62,091 nt of DNA, from NCBI GenBank assembly GCA_017889725.1, contig JAGGAE010000005.1, positions 1-62,091 on the forward strand, written 5' to 3'. The stretch is from Bacillota bacterium (GTDB taxonomy: Bacteria; Bacillota; Negativicutes; Sporomusales; CTSoil-080). Position numbers and translations under genes: made by a program. Below, in pieces: positions 54,241-62,091 of this stretch (the stretch's first letter is position 1; every line of letters begins with the position of its first letter). The notes under the pieces were generated by a model. The model made no database searches, had not been told where the DNA came from, and saw only the letters and a list, made by a program, of their open reading frames with translations.

Positions 54241-54588
54241 ATGAGCTACAAAGTTACAAAAGCAAGTGAAGCTACCCCCTACGAAGCTCCAGGACATTAC
54301 GATATGCGTCCTACCAGGCTCCATAACCCGGGAGATGTCAATGAAGGCCGGATTATTATGGGTCTGTCGCATTTCCTCCCAGGCGGCGGTGCAAAATACA
54401 ATGCCATTCCTGTTGAGTTCATTTATTACATTGTGAGCGGCGAAATGACCGTCACTATCGATGGCAACACGTTTGTCCTTGGAGCCGGCGATTCCGTTCA
54501 TGCTGGCCCGAACACCGGAAAAGAGATTATCAATAATGGCAAAGTTACTGCTACCATGCTGGTAACCATCTTACCGGCTGATAAATAA
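54241..54588 (+). CDS. Single-domain cupin protein
   Basis: 115 aa with a cupin_2 beta-barrel. The motif LSHFLPGGGAKYNAIPVEFIYYIVSGEMTVTIDGNTFVLGAGDSVHAGPNTGKEIINNG is a cupin core in which some canonical metal ligands of motif 1 (HxH...E) are replaced, leaving Glu and a His in motif 2. It may be a binding protein or an isomerase/dioxygenase-like enzyme; the substrate cannot be told. AAAGGAGA lies upstream, and a very long terminator hairpin follows. Confidence 0.85.
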   Translation: MSYKVTKASEATPYEAPGHYDMRPTRLHNPGDVNEGRIIMGLSHFLPGGGAKYNAIPVEFIYYIVSGEMTVTIDGNTFVLGAGDSVHAGPNTGKEIINNGKVTATMLVTILPADK

Positions 54589-54603
54589 TCCAGCTTTCTA
54601 AAA

Positions 54604-54668
54604 GCTATAATACAAAAAACCGAAGCCGCTTACATGTTTAAGCGGCTTCGGTTTTTTTGTATTATAGC
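54604..54668. terminator. Unusually long terminator hairpin
   Basis: GCTATAATACAAAAAACCGAAGCCGCTT pairs almost perfectly (about 28 bp) with AAGCGGCTTCGGTTTTTTTGTATTATAGC around an eight-base loop. It has terminator U tracts on both strands. Confidence 0.85.
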
Positions 54669-54828
54669 GTAATGCAGCTTTTGGTAGTGCCTACTCTAAC
54701 GTGGTTACGCCTGATTCCTTGACAAAATTTAGTATCATTAACTTTTACTGACCACTCTACAATGAAAATAGCCAATTTTTATTATGCCATTAGCATAAAA
54801 TGTATCCTTTCATAAAATCAAATAGACT

Positions 54829-55180
54829 GACTATTGTTCACCCCCGCTAATTTTTCCTAAAACGTCCCTAATTCCATCCATTTTATACCGATAGCAATAT
54901 ATACTGCCTTTTTCGCAATTTGCCCTTCACTTCGCACATGAAAATGGATGGCATCCATAAACACTACGGCGTAGATACACTTTCCAATGGCCGTATCTGC
55001 CAGTCCTTAACAACCGGCAATATTTTATCGGTAACCCGGCTGATCGTACTGTCAGATACCTCTAAGCCGTAAATGTCACGAATATGCTCCTCAATATCGC
55101 TGGTCGTCGTGCCTTTTGCATACATCGATAAGATTTTTTCTTCGATATCGCCGCTGAGGGTGGTTTGGTTTTTCTTTACT
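54829..55180 (-). pseudogene. IS256-family (mutator) transposase remnant
   Basis: The minus strand encodes KKNQTTLSGDIEEKILSMYAKGTTTSDIEEHI and DIYGLEVSDSTISRVTDKILPVVKDWQIRPLE, then after a frameshift YAVVFMDAIHFHVRSEGQIAKKAVYIAIG, and after another break DVLGKISGGEQ. These match the central part of IS256-type transposases, with the first catalytic Asp region (FMDAIH). Both ends and the inverted repeats are missing, and at least two frame breaks are present, so it is inactive. Confidence 0.88.
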
Positions 55181-55195
55181 AGTTATTGTATGATC

Positions 55196-55388
55196 TTAAA
55201 AAAAGTTTTCTACGTGAACTTCCATTATTACGGCAATTAAACACAGATCGTTTACAGTAATATCAACATGCCTTTTTTCGGGGTATGTTAACCAAGTTTT
55301 GTTGTTTCCTAGTTTTATCAACAATATATTTTCCAGACATACCTTTGGATATTCTTATTTCCCTTATTCTATCACCAACATTTATCAT
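55196..55388 (-). pseudogene. Frameshifted XRE-family (HTH) regulator
   Basis: The minus strand starts MINVGDRIREIRISKGMSGKYIVDK, the first helices of an XRE-type helix-turn-helix. A +1 shift restores LGNNKTWLTYPEKRHVDITVNDLCLIAVIMEVHVENFF before a stop, which is the expected rest of a ~64-residue phage-repressor-like domain. It lies next to the IS remnant and is probably dead. I infer the family from pattern only. Confidence 0.55.
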
Positions 55389-55516
55389 TACAACCCCGCC
55401 CCATTCTGTTTTAAAAGCCTGTCCATTAATTACCATTAATTTGTCTAACTTTGCAGGAAATTGATGTAATTCGCGGTATTATATTATAATAATTACATTA
55501 ATGTGAGGTATTTATT

Positions 55517-55978
55517 TTGGATAATGTCTTTCTAATTATATTACTACTCTCATTTGCATGTTTATTAATCACTCTGACTGCAGTTTTTCTTTTTGTTGTT
55601 GGCCTTACCGTCGATACAAAGAAAGCACAACAAACATCCCAACAGCCTCAACAGGAAGTTGTTGCACAGCAGCCCGCAGAAACACAACCGCAGACACCTG
55701 CGCAAAAAGATGATTCAGACGTTTTAGGTTCTAATAAAGATTCAGCTAATGTTAGTACTTCATCAACGTCTCCCGCCCCCACAACTAAATCAGCGCCTAT
55801 TAAAATAACTGGTTCCGGCCCTAATGGTGAAAGAATCAAGGGACATATCGGTAAAAACGGTACAAAAATTTATTATACACTTGGAGATCGGCTTTATGAT
55901 AAAACCAAAAACGTTTCTGCCTGGTTTTTCACTGAAGAAGACGCGAAGGCAGCCGGTTATAGAGCAAGCAAAAGATAA
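55517..55978 (+). CDS. Membrane-anchored protein with a C-terminal sunset-type domain
   Basis: 153 aa: one N-terminal span (FLIILLLSFACLLITLTAVFLFVVGL), a Gln/Pro/Ser-rich linker (~35-95) and a compact C-terminal domain IKGHIGKNGTKIYYTLGDRLYDKTKNVSAWFFTEEDAKAAGYRASKR. This domain resembles the small domain (sometimes called sunset) found at the C-terminus of secreted nucleases and other surface proteins; its role is unclear. TTG start with GTGAGG upstream. It stands between remnants of mobile and chemotaxis genes and may itself be recently acquired. Confidence 0.65.
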   Translation: MDNVFLIILLLSFACLLITLTAVFLFVVGLTVDTKKAQQTSQQPQQEVVAQQPAETQPQTPAQKDDSDVLGSNKDSANVSTSSTSPAPTTKSAPIKITGSGPNGERIKGHIGKNGTKIYYTLGDRLYDKTKNVSAWFFTEEDAKAAGYRASKR

Positions 55979-56195
55979 ATCTATATGTTGAGCCGCCCCA
56001 CAAAGGGTAGCTCCTTTTTCTATTTTTTGAGAAATCATTTCACGAATATACCTGCTTACCCATTATCTTGCATATATACCGTGCCTAAACCACCGGCCTT
56101 TAGAGATGCCGCCTTGCGCATATCAGTAACGCGGTCATCTTCCCAACTGGAAAGTACCGTTACAAATACTCCGCAACTTCACGTACATTAACTGC

Positions 56196-56640
56196 CTAGC
56201 TAGCCATGTTTTGCATAGTAACGGCAATTTCTTCTGTAGCAGCCGCTTGGGATTCAGTCAAACCAGTTGTGACTTTTATTGCGTCCACAATACTTTTTTG
56301 ATCCGTTTGAATTACCGCTAGTAATTCTTTGATTTTCTTTACCGCCTGAGCACTATTCTCCGCCATTTTTCCGTATTTCATTCGCAACGGACAACAAACC
56401 CGCGTCCTTCCTCTCCAGCCCTGGCAGCCTCTATTGCCGCATTTAATCCGAATAGATTTGAACTAACGGAAACCTCGTTTACAAAATGCAAAATTTCATC
56501 GGTTTTTAAAATTCCCTCTGACATATTCGCTAAAGTCGTTTGAACATTTTCCATATTCATCATTAATAAATTATCACTTCCAGCCAATTCCCCATTCTGA
56601 CGATGATACCACCAGAAAAGTTTACCTGCACGTGACCAAG
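56196..56640 (-). pseudogene. Truncated, frameshifted chemoreceptor (MCP) remnant
   Basis: Two minus-strand pieces join into an MCP signalling tip: [61 protein letters not shown] and, one base out of frame, VANEIRKMAENSAQAVKKIKELLAVIQ...ATEEIAVTMQNMAS. The break is at GTTGTCCGTTGC, where one extra base gives RCE-stop. The sensor, membrane spans and HAMP domain are absent. The next ~140 bp (56060-56190) could encode a 40-aa tail (VLSSWEDDRVTDMRKAASLKAGG) that I cannot assign. Confidence 0.8.
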
Positions 56641-56644
56641 GACA

Positions 56645-56691
56645 TAAAAAAGAGGCCGCCCATAAGTTTGATCAACTCATGGACAACCTCT
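56645..56691 (-). terminator. Terminator of the groESL operon
   Basis: On the minus strand AGAGG-TTG-CCAT...ATGG-GCGG-CCTCT folds into a hairpin followed by TTTTTTATG. It lies 55-100 nt past the present groEL stop. Confidence 0.75.
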
Positions 56692-56744
56692 AATTTTTAG
56701 GCTAATTCGGGTAGCAAAATGGTAGCATTTAATGTTTTTAAGTC

Positions 56745-58292
<1,548 letters not shown>

Positions 58293-58577
58293 TTATTCAA
58301 CAATTGCCAGGACGTCTCTCTCGCTGAGGATGAGATAGTCTTGACCGTCGATTTTTACTTCCGTACCGGAATATTTTGAGAATATTACTTTGTCACCAGC
58401 TTTGACATCAACAGCAACGCGTTGACCATTGTCAAGAACTTTACCGGTTCCTACCGCAACTACCTTACCTTCTTGCGGTTTTTCTTTCGCAGTGTCAGGA
58501 AGTACAATGCCACTTTTAGTTACTTCTTCTCGTGCCAAGGGTTGAATAACCACCCTATCGCCTAATGGCTTAATCAT
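58293..58577 (-). CDS. groES: Co-chaperonin GroES
   Basis: 94 aa heptameric lid of Gro[48 protein letters not shown] includes the mobile loop ([13 protein letters not shown]), and [33 protein letters not shown] the roof and C-terminus. It appears intact, unlike groEL. It is the first gene of a two-gene operon behind a CIRCE element. Confidence 0.98.
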   Translation of the reverse strand: MIKPLGDRVVIQPLAREEVTKSGIVLPDTAKEKPQEGKVVAVGTGKVLDNGQRVAVDVKAGDKVIFSKYSGTEVKIDGQDYLILSERDVLAIVE

Positions 58578-58624
58578 GGTAAAAAAACCTCCTTTTATTT
58601 GTAAGCCTTATAATTTTTGTGTTG

Positions 58625-58651
58625 TTAGCACTCATCACTAGCGAGTGCTAA
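58625..58651. promoter_or_regulatory. CIRCE operator (HrcA site)
   Basis: TTAGCACTC-N9-GAGTGCTAA, an exact match to the consensus inverted repeat bound by HrcA, between the groES promoter and its start. Confidence 0.98.
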
Positions 58652-58662
58652 TTCCATAATTT

Positions 58663-58691
58663 ATATTATATAATTCAAGCTAAAAAATCAA
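58663..58691 (-). promoter_or_regulatory. Sigma-A promoter of groESL
   Basis: Minus-strand TTGATT, 17-nt spacer and TAATAT just upstream of CIRCE. Confidence 0.65.
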
Positions 58692-58793
58692 GAGCTTTCC
58701 CGGTAATTTTAGCCTATTTTTTACGATTTTTTTTAAACTATCCTGTTTTAGCTCCTTCTTACGTTGCAAACAGAGGCTACGAATAGGCAATTG

Positions 58794-58836
58794 AGAAAAA
58801 ACACAATCGGCAGCCTTCCTGCCAATCGTGTTTTCT
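58794..58836 (-). terminator. Terminator of the kinase/ANTAR regulator operon
   Basis: On the minus strand AAAACACGATTGGCAG pairs with CTGCCGATTGTGTTTT around GGAAGG, followed by TTTTTTCTC. Confidence 0.9.
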
Positions 58837-58881
58837 ACAGACCTACCATGTTTAGGGAACTTATAGATTATAGACATGTAA

Positions 58882-59463
58882 TTACTTTTTCTTGGTCGCA
58901 GCTTCGACAACCGCTTCCGCGACTTCCCGGATGGACTTCCTTTTGGCCATACTGTATTGCTGAAGTCGCCGGTAAGCCTCATTTTCGTTTAAACCATACG
59001 CATCCATCAGTATCCCTTTAGCTCTATCCAATACTTTCCTGGTTTCAAGTGAATTTTTCACTTGGTCAAGTTCCCTTTCCAATTCAGCAAATTCCTGAAA
59101 CCGAGACAGAGCAATTTCCATGGCGGGGAACAAATTCGCTTCTTTAACCGGTTTAACAAGATACGCCAATACACCCGAATCTTTTGCTTTTTCGACAATT
59201 TCCTTCTGGCTGAAAGCGGTTAACAAAAGTACGGGCGATATTTTTTCGGCAGAAATAATTTTCGACGCAGCAATACCATCCATTTCCGGCATTTTTATAT
59301 CCATAATAACCAAATCAGGTTTATGTCTTCTCACAAGTTCGATAGCGCGAACCCCATCTGCGGCTTCACCTACTACGCTATGACCGGCTTCTTCCAAAAG
59401 TTCTCTAAGATCCATACGTATAATCGACTCATTATCAGCAATAACAATCCTAAGTGGTTGCAT
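58882..59463 (-). CDS. ANTAR-domain response regulator (EutV/PdtaR/AmiR-type)
   Basis: 193 aa with an N-terminal receiver domain (~1-120; IADNESIIRMDLRELLEEAG, phospho-accepting Asp in LVIMDIKMPEMDG, Lys in YLVKPV), a coiled-coil linker and a C-terminal ANTAR RNA-binding domain (LDRAKGILMDAYGLNENEAYRRLQQYSMAKRKSIREVAEAVV). After phosphorylation such proteins dimerise and bind paired hairpins in mRNA leaders to prevent termination. Its kinase is encoded four bases upstream. No eut genes or obvious ANTAR targets lie nearby, so the regulon is unknown. Confidence 0.94.
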   Translation of the reverse strand: MQPLRIVIADNESIIRMDLRELLEEAGHSVVGEAADGVRAIELVRRHKPDLVIMDIKMPEMDGIAASKIISAEKISPVLLLTAFSQKEIVEKAKDSGVLAYLVKPVKEANLFPAMEIALSRFQEFAELERELDQVKNSLETRKVLDRAKGILMDAYGLNENEAYRRLQQYSMAKRKSIREVAEAVVEAATKKK

Positions 59464-59466
59464 TTA

Positions 59467-60888
59467 TTATCCTTCCTCCTTCCTACGGGGGACGGCAATA
59501 CAGGCGTGAGTTCCGCCTTCGGAATATAGCCGAAATTTACCGCCAAGATCATTTTCGATAAGAGTTCTTATAATTTGCAAACCCAGGCTGCTTGATTTTT
59601 TCTGACCGAAATCAGGCGGCAGCCCAATGCCATTATCCCATATTTCAATTTCGTATTCATCGGTCATGATGGTCATATCAACCCCAATAACCCCTTCCCT
59701 GCGGCCGACAAAGCCATGTTCGATAGAATTTTGGATAAGTTCGTTAATAACTAAAGCCAAACTAATCGCCGCATCTGACGGCAATATAATAACCTGCCGG
59801 TTAAAAATAGTCTGGATGTTAAAATCCGGTTCCAGCATGTTCTGAATAACTAAATCCAAGATGTTTTTAGCCACTTCCGCTACATCAATGTACTCGGCGT
59901 CCTGTTGAGATAAGAATTCGTGAACTACAGAAATGCTGAGTATCCGGTTGACACTTTCTCTAAGCGCAGCCTTGACTTCTACGGAATCCGTTCGTCGGGA
60001 CTGAAGACGGAGAAGACTAGCAATAGTTTGCAGATTATTCTTTACCCTGTGGTGTATTTCCTGGATGACCGCAGACTTGATTAACAGTTCCTTTTCTTTT
60101 TTCTTAATAGCGGTAATATCAGCTACGATAATAATCGTACATAGCGTTTGGTTCCCCTTGACGATAGGAATGGCACGTTGAGCCAGTACTATATTGCCGA
60201 CCTCCAGCTCCGTTTCCTGCGGCTGACGGGTATTAGCCGCCTTTTGCGCTAAACGGATATTAATCTGACGGTCATATACCTTGCGCCCAACAATTTTCCC
60301 CAGCCCAAACACCTTATAAAGACTACTGGCGGCAGCATTGGCAAAAATAATCTGTCCCCGGTCATCCACAATAATAATCCCTTCCTGTGCGGATAACGGA
60401 CGATACACATTGCCTACGGCTTCCATTCGGTGTGAGGTCAATAAAAGATAGGCCGTGTCAATTACTACCTTATGGGCCCCTTCCGCTGCTTCCTCGGGGC
60501 TAAATTCAAAGCTTACCGCCGCAATTACTTTGCCGTTCTGATCATACAAAGGAAAAGTATGCATGGAGATTACTTCCATCCCGAGCGCCCATTCCCGCTG
60601 TCCGCTGATGCGTTCACCGGAAAATAACGTCCGCCAAATTAACGGTTCTTCGGTAGCACTCACAGTAGCTCCCAACAGATTCGGCTTATATTGCAGAACA
60701 CTGGTATTGGGCTTGGCTTGCGCAATTATTACTAAAAAATGTTCTTCCCTTGCTTGGGCGTATACAGTTACTTGCGCATGCGCCAAATCGGCAACCATTT
60801 CCAAAATACCAACGTTGGCCTCCAGTTCGTGAATCTGCCCCGGCTTTAACGCCGTTATTCTCTGGCAAATATCCCCAACAACCCCCAT
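59467..60888 (-). CDS. HisKA_2-type sensor histidine kinase (EutW/PdtaS-like)
   Basis: About 473 aa, soluble: an N-terminal GAF-like sensor (PdtaS-type, ~1-140), a PAS domain (~165-270; GIIIVDDRGQIIFANAAASSLYKV), a HisKA_2 dimerisation domain with the phospho-His in EIHHRVKNNLQTIASLLRLQ, and HATPase_c with NELIQNSIEHGF and DNGIGLP. It phosphorylates the ANTAR regulator just downstream. No membrane span is seen, so the signal is probably cytoplasmic. I choose the ATG at 60888, with GGAGGAG upstream; the track's TTG start lacks one. Confidence 0.92.
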   Translation of the reverse strand: MGVVGDICQRITALKPGQIHELEANVGILEMVADLAHAQVTVYAQAREEHFLVIIAQAKPNTSVLQYKPNLLGATVSATEEPLIWRTLFSGERISGQREWALGMEVISMHTFPLYDQNGKVIAAVSFEFSPEEAAEGAHKVVIDTAYLLLTSHRMEAVGNVYRPLSAQEGIIIVDDRGQIIFANAAASSLYKVFGLGKIVGRKVYDRQINIRLAQKAANTRQPQETELEVGNIVLAQRAIPIVKGNQTLCTIIIVADITAIKKKEKELLIKSAVIQEIHHRVKNNLQTIASLLRLQSRRTDSVEVKAALRESVNRILSISVVHEFLSQQDAEYIDVAEVAKNILDLVIQNMLEPDFNIQTIFNRQVIILPSDAAISLALVINELIQNSIEHGFVGRREGVIGVDMTIMTDEYEIEIWDNGIGLPPDFGQKKSSSLGLQIIRTLIENDLGGKFRLYSEGGTHACIAVPRRKEEG

Positions 60889-61029
60889 AAACTCCTCCAA
60901 TGCTGTGTTAACGTAATTACTATTCAAGCTGCTATTAATAAAATCCTTGTCACAAGGTACTTAAATCCCCCTATTTAGCCAACACTTTCCTGCTGTACTA
61001 TTTACATTCTTACTTTACGCCGTAAGCCA

Positions 61030-62061
61030 TTATGCCTTCAGAGAAAAGTATTTGTTTTCCCCCAGCTTTAAAGACGGTAGCGCGTTTAACCTTAGATCCG
61101 TCCATTCCCCAGCCCGGTGTTTAAAAAAGGCGCGTGAGGCAATCATCGCGGCATTATCTGAACATAGCACAAGCGACGGATAAAAAAGCTTAAATCCAGC
61201 CTCCGCTGACTTTTCTGAGAGTTCTGCACGCAAGCCTGAATTCGCCGCGACACCGCCAGCCAGTACAATTTTATCAACAGCGTACTGTTTAGCCGCTTGC
61301 AGGGTTTTCGTCACAAGTACATCGACTACGGCTTTCTGAAAACTTGCGGCAACATTTGCCTGATCGACAGACTCACCTTTTTGTCGGGCACTGTTCAGAT
61401 AATTTAAAACGGCAGATTTAAGACCACTAAAGCTAAACTCATAGTTTTCTCCCGTCTTGGCCCGCGGAAAACTAATGGACTCTGGATCACCTTGGGCCGC
61501 CAGCCTGTCGATAAAAGGTCCCCCCGGATAAGGCAACCCCATTACTCTAGCCACTTTATCAAAGGCTTCTCCGGCTGCATCATCTCGCGTTTGACCCAAT
61601 AGTTCAAAATCATTATACCCCTTCTGATACACTAGCGAAGTGTGACCACCAGATACAACTAACGCCACAAAAGGTGGCTCAAGCTTCTGATGGGCGAGGT
61701 AATTCGCGAAAATGTGTCCTTCCAGATGATTGACGCCCACCAGTTTTTTTTGAGCTGCAAAGGCCAAAGCTTTGGCTGCCGCAACGCCGACTAGAAGTGC
61801 CCCTACTAATCCCGGACCATACGTAACACCAATCGCGTCCACGTCAGCTAGTTTTACGCCGGCAGCCGTCAGTGCCTCATCCACCACCGGCATTACGTTC
61901 TCAATATGTTTACGAGACGCAATTTCCGGTACCACGCCTCCAAATTTTTGATGAACATCAATTTGTGAAGAAATAATATTGGATAAAATTGTCCTTCCAT
62001 CGGCTACAATGGCCGCCGACGTCTCGTCGCAGCTAGTTTCCAAACCCAATATCAGCGACAA
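61030..62061 (-). CDS. tsaD: tRNA N6-adenosine threonylcarbamoyltransferase
   Basis: Transfers threonylcarbamoyl to A37 of ANN-reading tRNAs, in a complex with TsaB and TsaE. The protein has the ASKHA fold with [17 protein letters not shown], the metal-binding SRKHIENV (HxxxH region HLEGH), [10 protein letters not shown] and [15 protein letters not shown]. The 343 aa is complete. TTG start at 62061 with AAGGAGAGGTG upstream; upstream partners would lie outside the window. Confidence 0.97.
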   Translation of the reverse strand: MSLILGLETSCDETSAAIVADGRTILSNIISSQIDVHQKFGGVVPEIASRKHIENVMPVVDEALTAAGVKLADVDAIGVTYGPGLVGALLVGVAAAKALAFAAQKKLVGVNHLEGHIFANYLAHQKLEPPFVALVVSGGHTSLVYQKGYNDFELLGQTRDDAAGEAFDKVARVMGLPYPGGPFIDRLAAQGDPESISFPRAKTGENYEFSFSGLKSAVLNYLNSARQKGESVDQANVAASFQKAVVDVLVTKTLQAAKQYAVDKIVLAGGVAANSGLRAELSEKSAEAGFKLFYPSLVLCSDNAAMIASRAFFKHRAGEWTDLRLNALPSLKLGENKYFSLKA

Positions 62062-62091
62062 AGTAGCACCTCTCCTTCTGCTATTCCTATC

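Overview
The window looks like chromosome of a diderm, probably endospore-forming Firmicute of the Negativicutes (Sporomusaceae-like). This is inferred from gene content: low-to-middle GC, strong AGGAGG ribosome binding sites and many TTG/GTG starts, a CIRCE-controlled groESL operon, ylmE-sepF-proC order, ECF vitamin transporters, an ANTAR two-component pair and a PdaB-like deacetylase, together with a small signal-peptide beta-barrel protein ending in Phe that implies an outer membrane. No tRNA, rRNA, CRISPR array or intact mobile element was seen.

Layout. 1-1.8 kb: proC (cut by the window edge), sepF and yggS on the minus strand. 2-6 kb: a DHA2 exporter, a short FtsH-like protease with a membrane partner, and a DUF378 protein. 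6-13.7 kb: a complete histidine pathway in two minus-strand units (yerC-hisZ-HD gene, then hisGDBHAF-hisIE with its own promoter and a dyad). 13.7-18.2 kb: an orphan MetQ-type lipoprotein and a tetR-emrA-emrB efflux operon. 18.2-27.4 kb: the purine pathway (purECFMNHD) behind an NCS2 purine permease whose leader holds a tandem guanine aptamer plus ykkC-class (PRPP-type) aptamer and a terminator. 27.4-34 kb: two coupled small ORFs, a decayed ~40-bp tandem repeat tract, several secreted or envelope proteins, folT, and a thiamine block (pyrophosphokinase, TPP riboswitch, thiT).

34-41.5 kb: a six-gene Hyf/Hyc-type group 4 [NiFe]-hydrogenase-like complex (hyfB, C, E, F, G and a ferredoxin-HyfI fusion). 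41.7-44.5 kb: metNIQ behind a short attenuator leader of no class I recognise. 44.6-54.7 kb: ddl, a tetR-MFS pair, guaA, a chemoreceptor, a polysaccharide deacetylase, a CBM-like protein, a DUF421 protein and a cupin. 54.8-56.7 kb is a decay zone with an IS256-family remnant, a frameshifted XRE regulator, a sunset-domain-like protein and a frameshifted chemoreceptor remnant. It runs into groEL, whose 3' end appears to have suffered an internal deletion: the normal Gly-Met tail codons survive out of frame. 58.3-62 kb: groES with CIRCE, an ANTAR response regulator with its HisKA_2-type kinase, and tsaD.

The main themes are nucleotide and amino-acid biosynthesis (his, pur, gua) and vitamin or methionine uptake under RNA control, followed by a membrane-bound energy-converting hydrogenase. 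Observations most worth checking are the tandem guanine/PRPP leader, the metN leader with a possible pseudoknot/terminator switch, the damaged groEL, the hydrogenase large subunit that ends exactly at its usual maturation cleavage point, and the FtsH-like protease whose missing extracytoplasmic domain may be supplied by the upstream gene.
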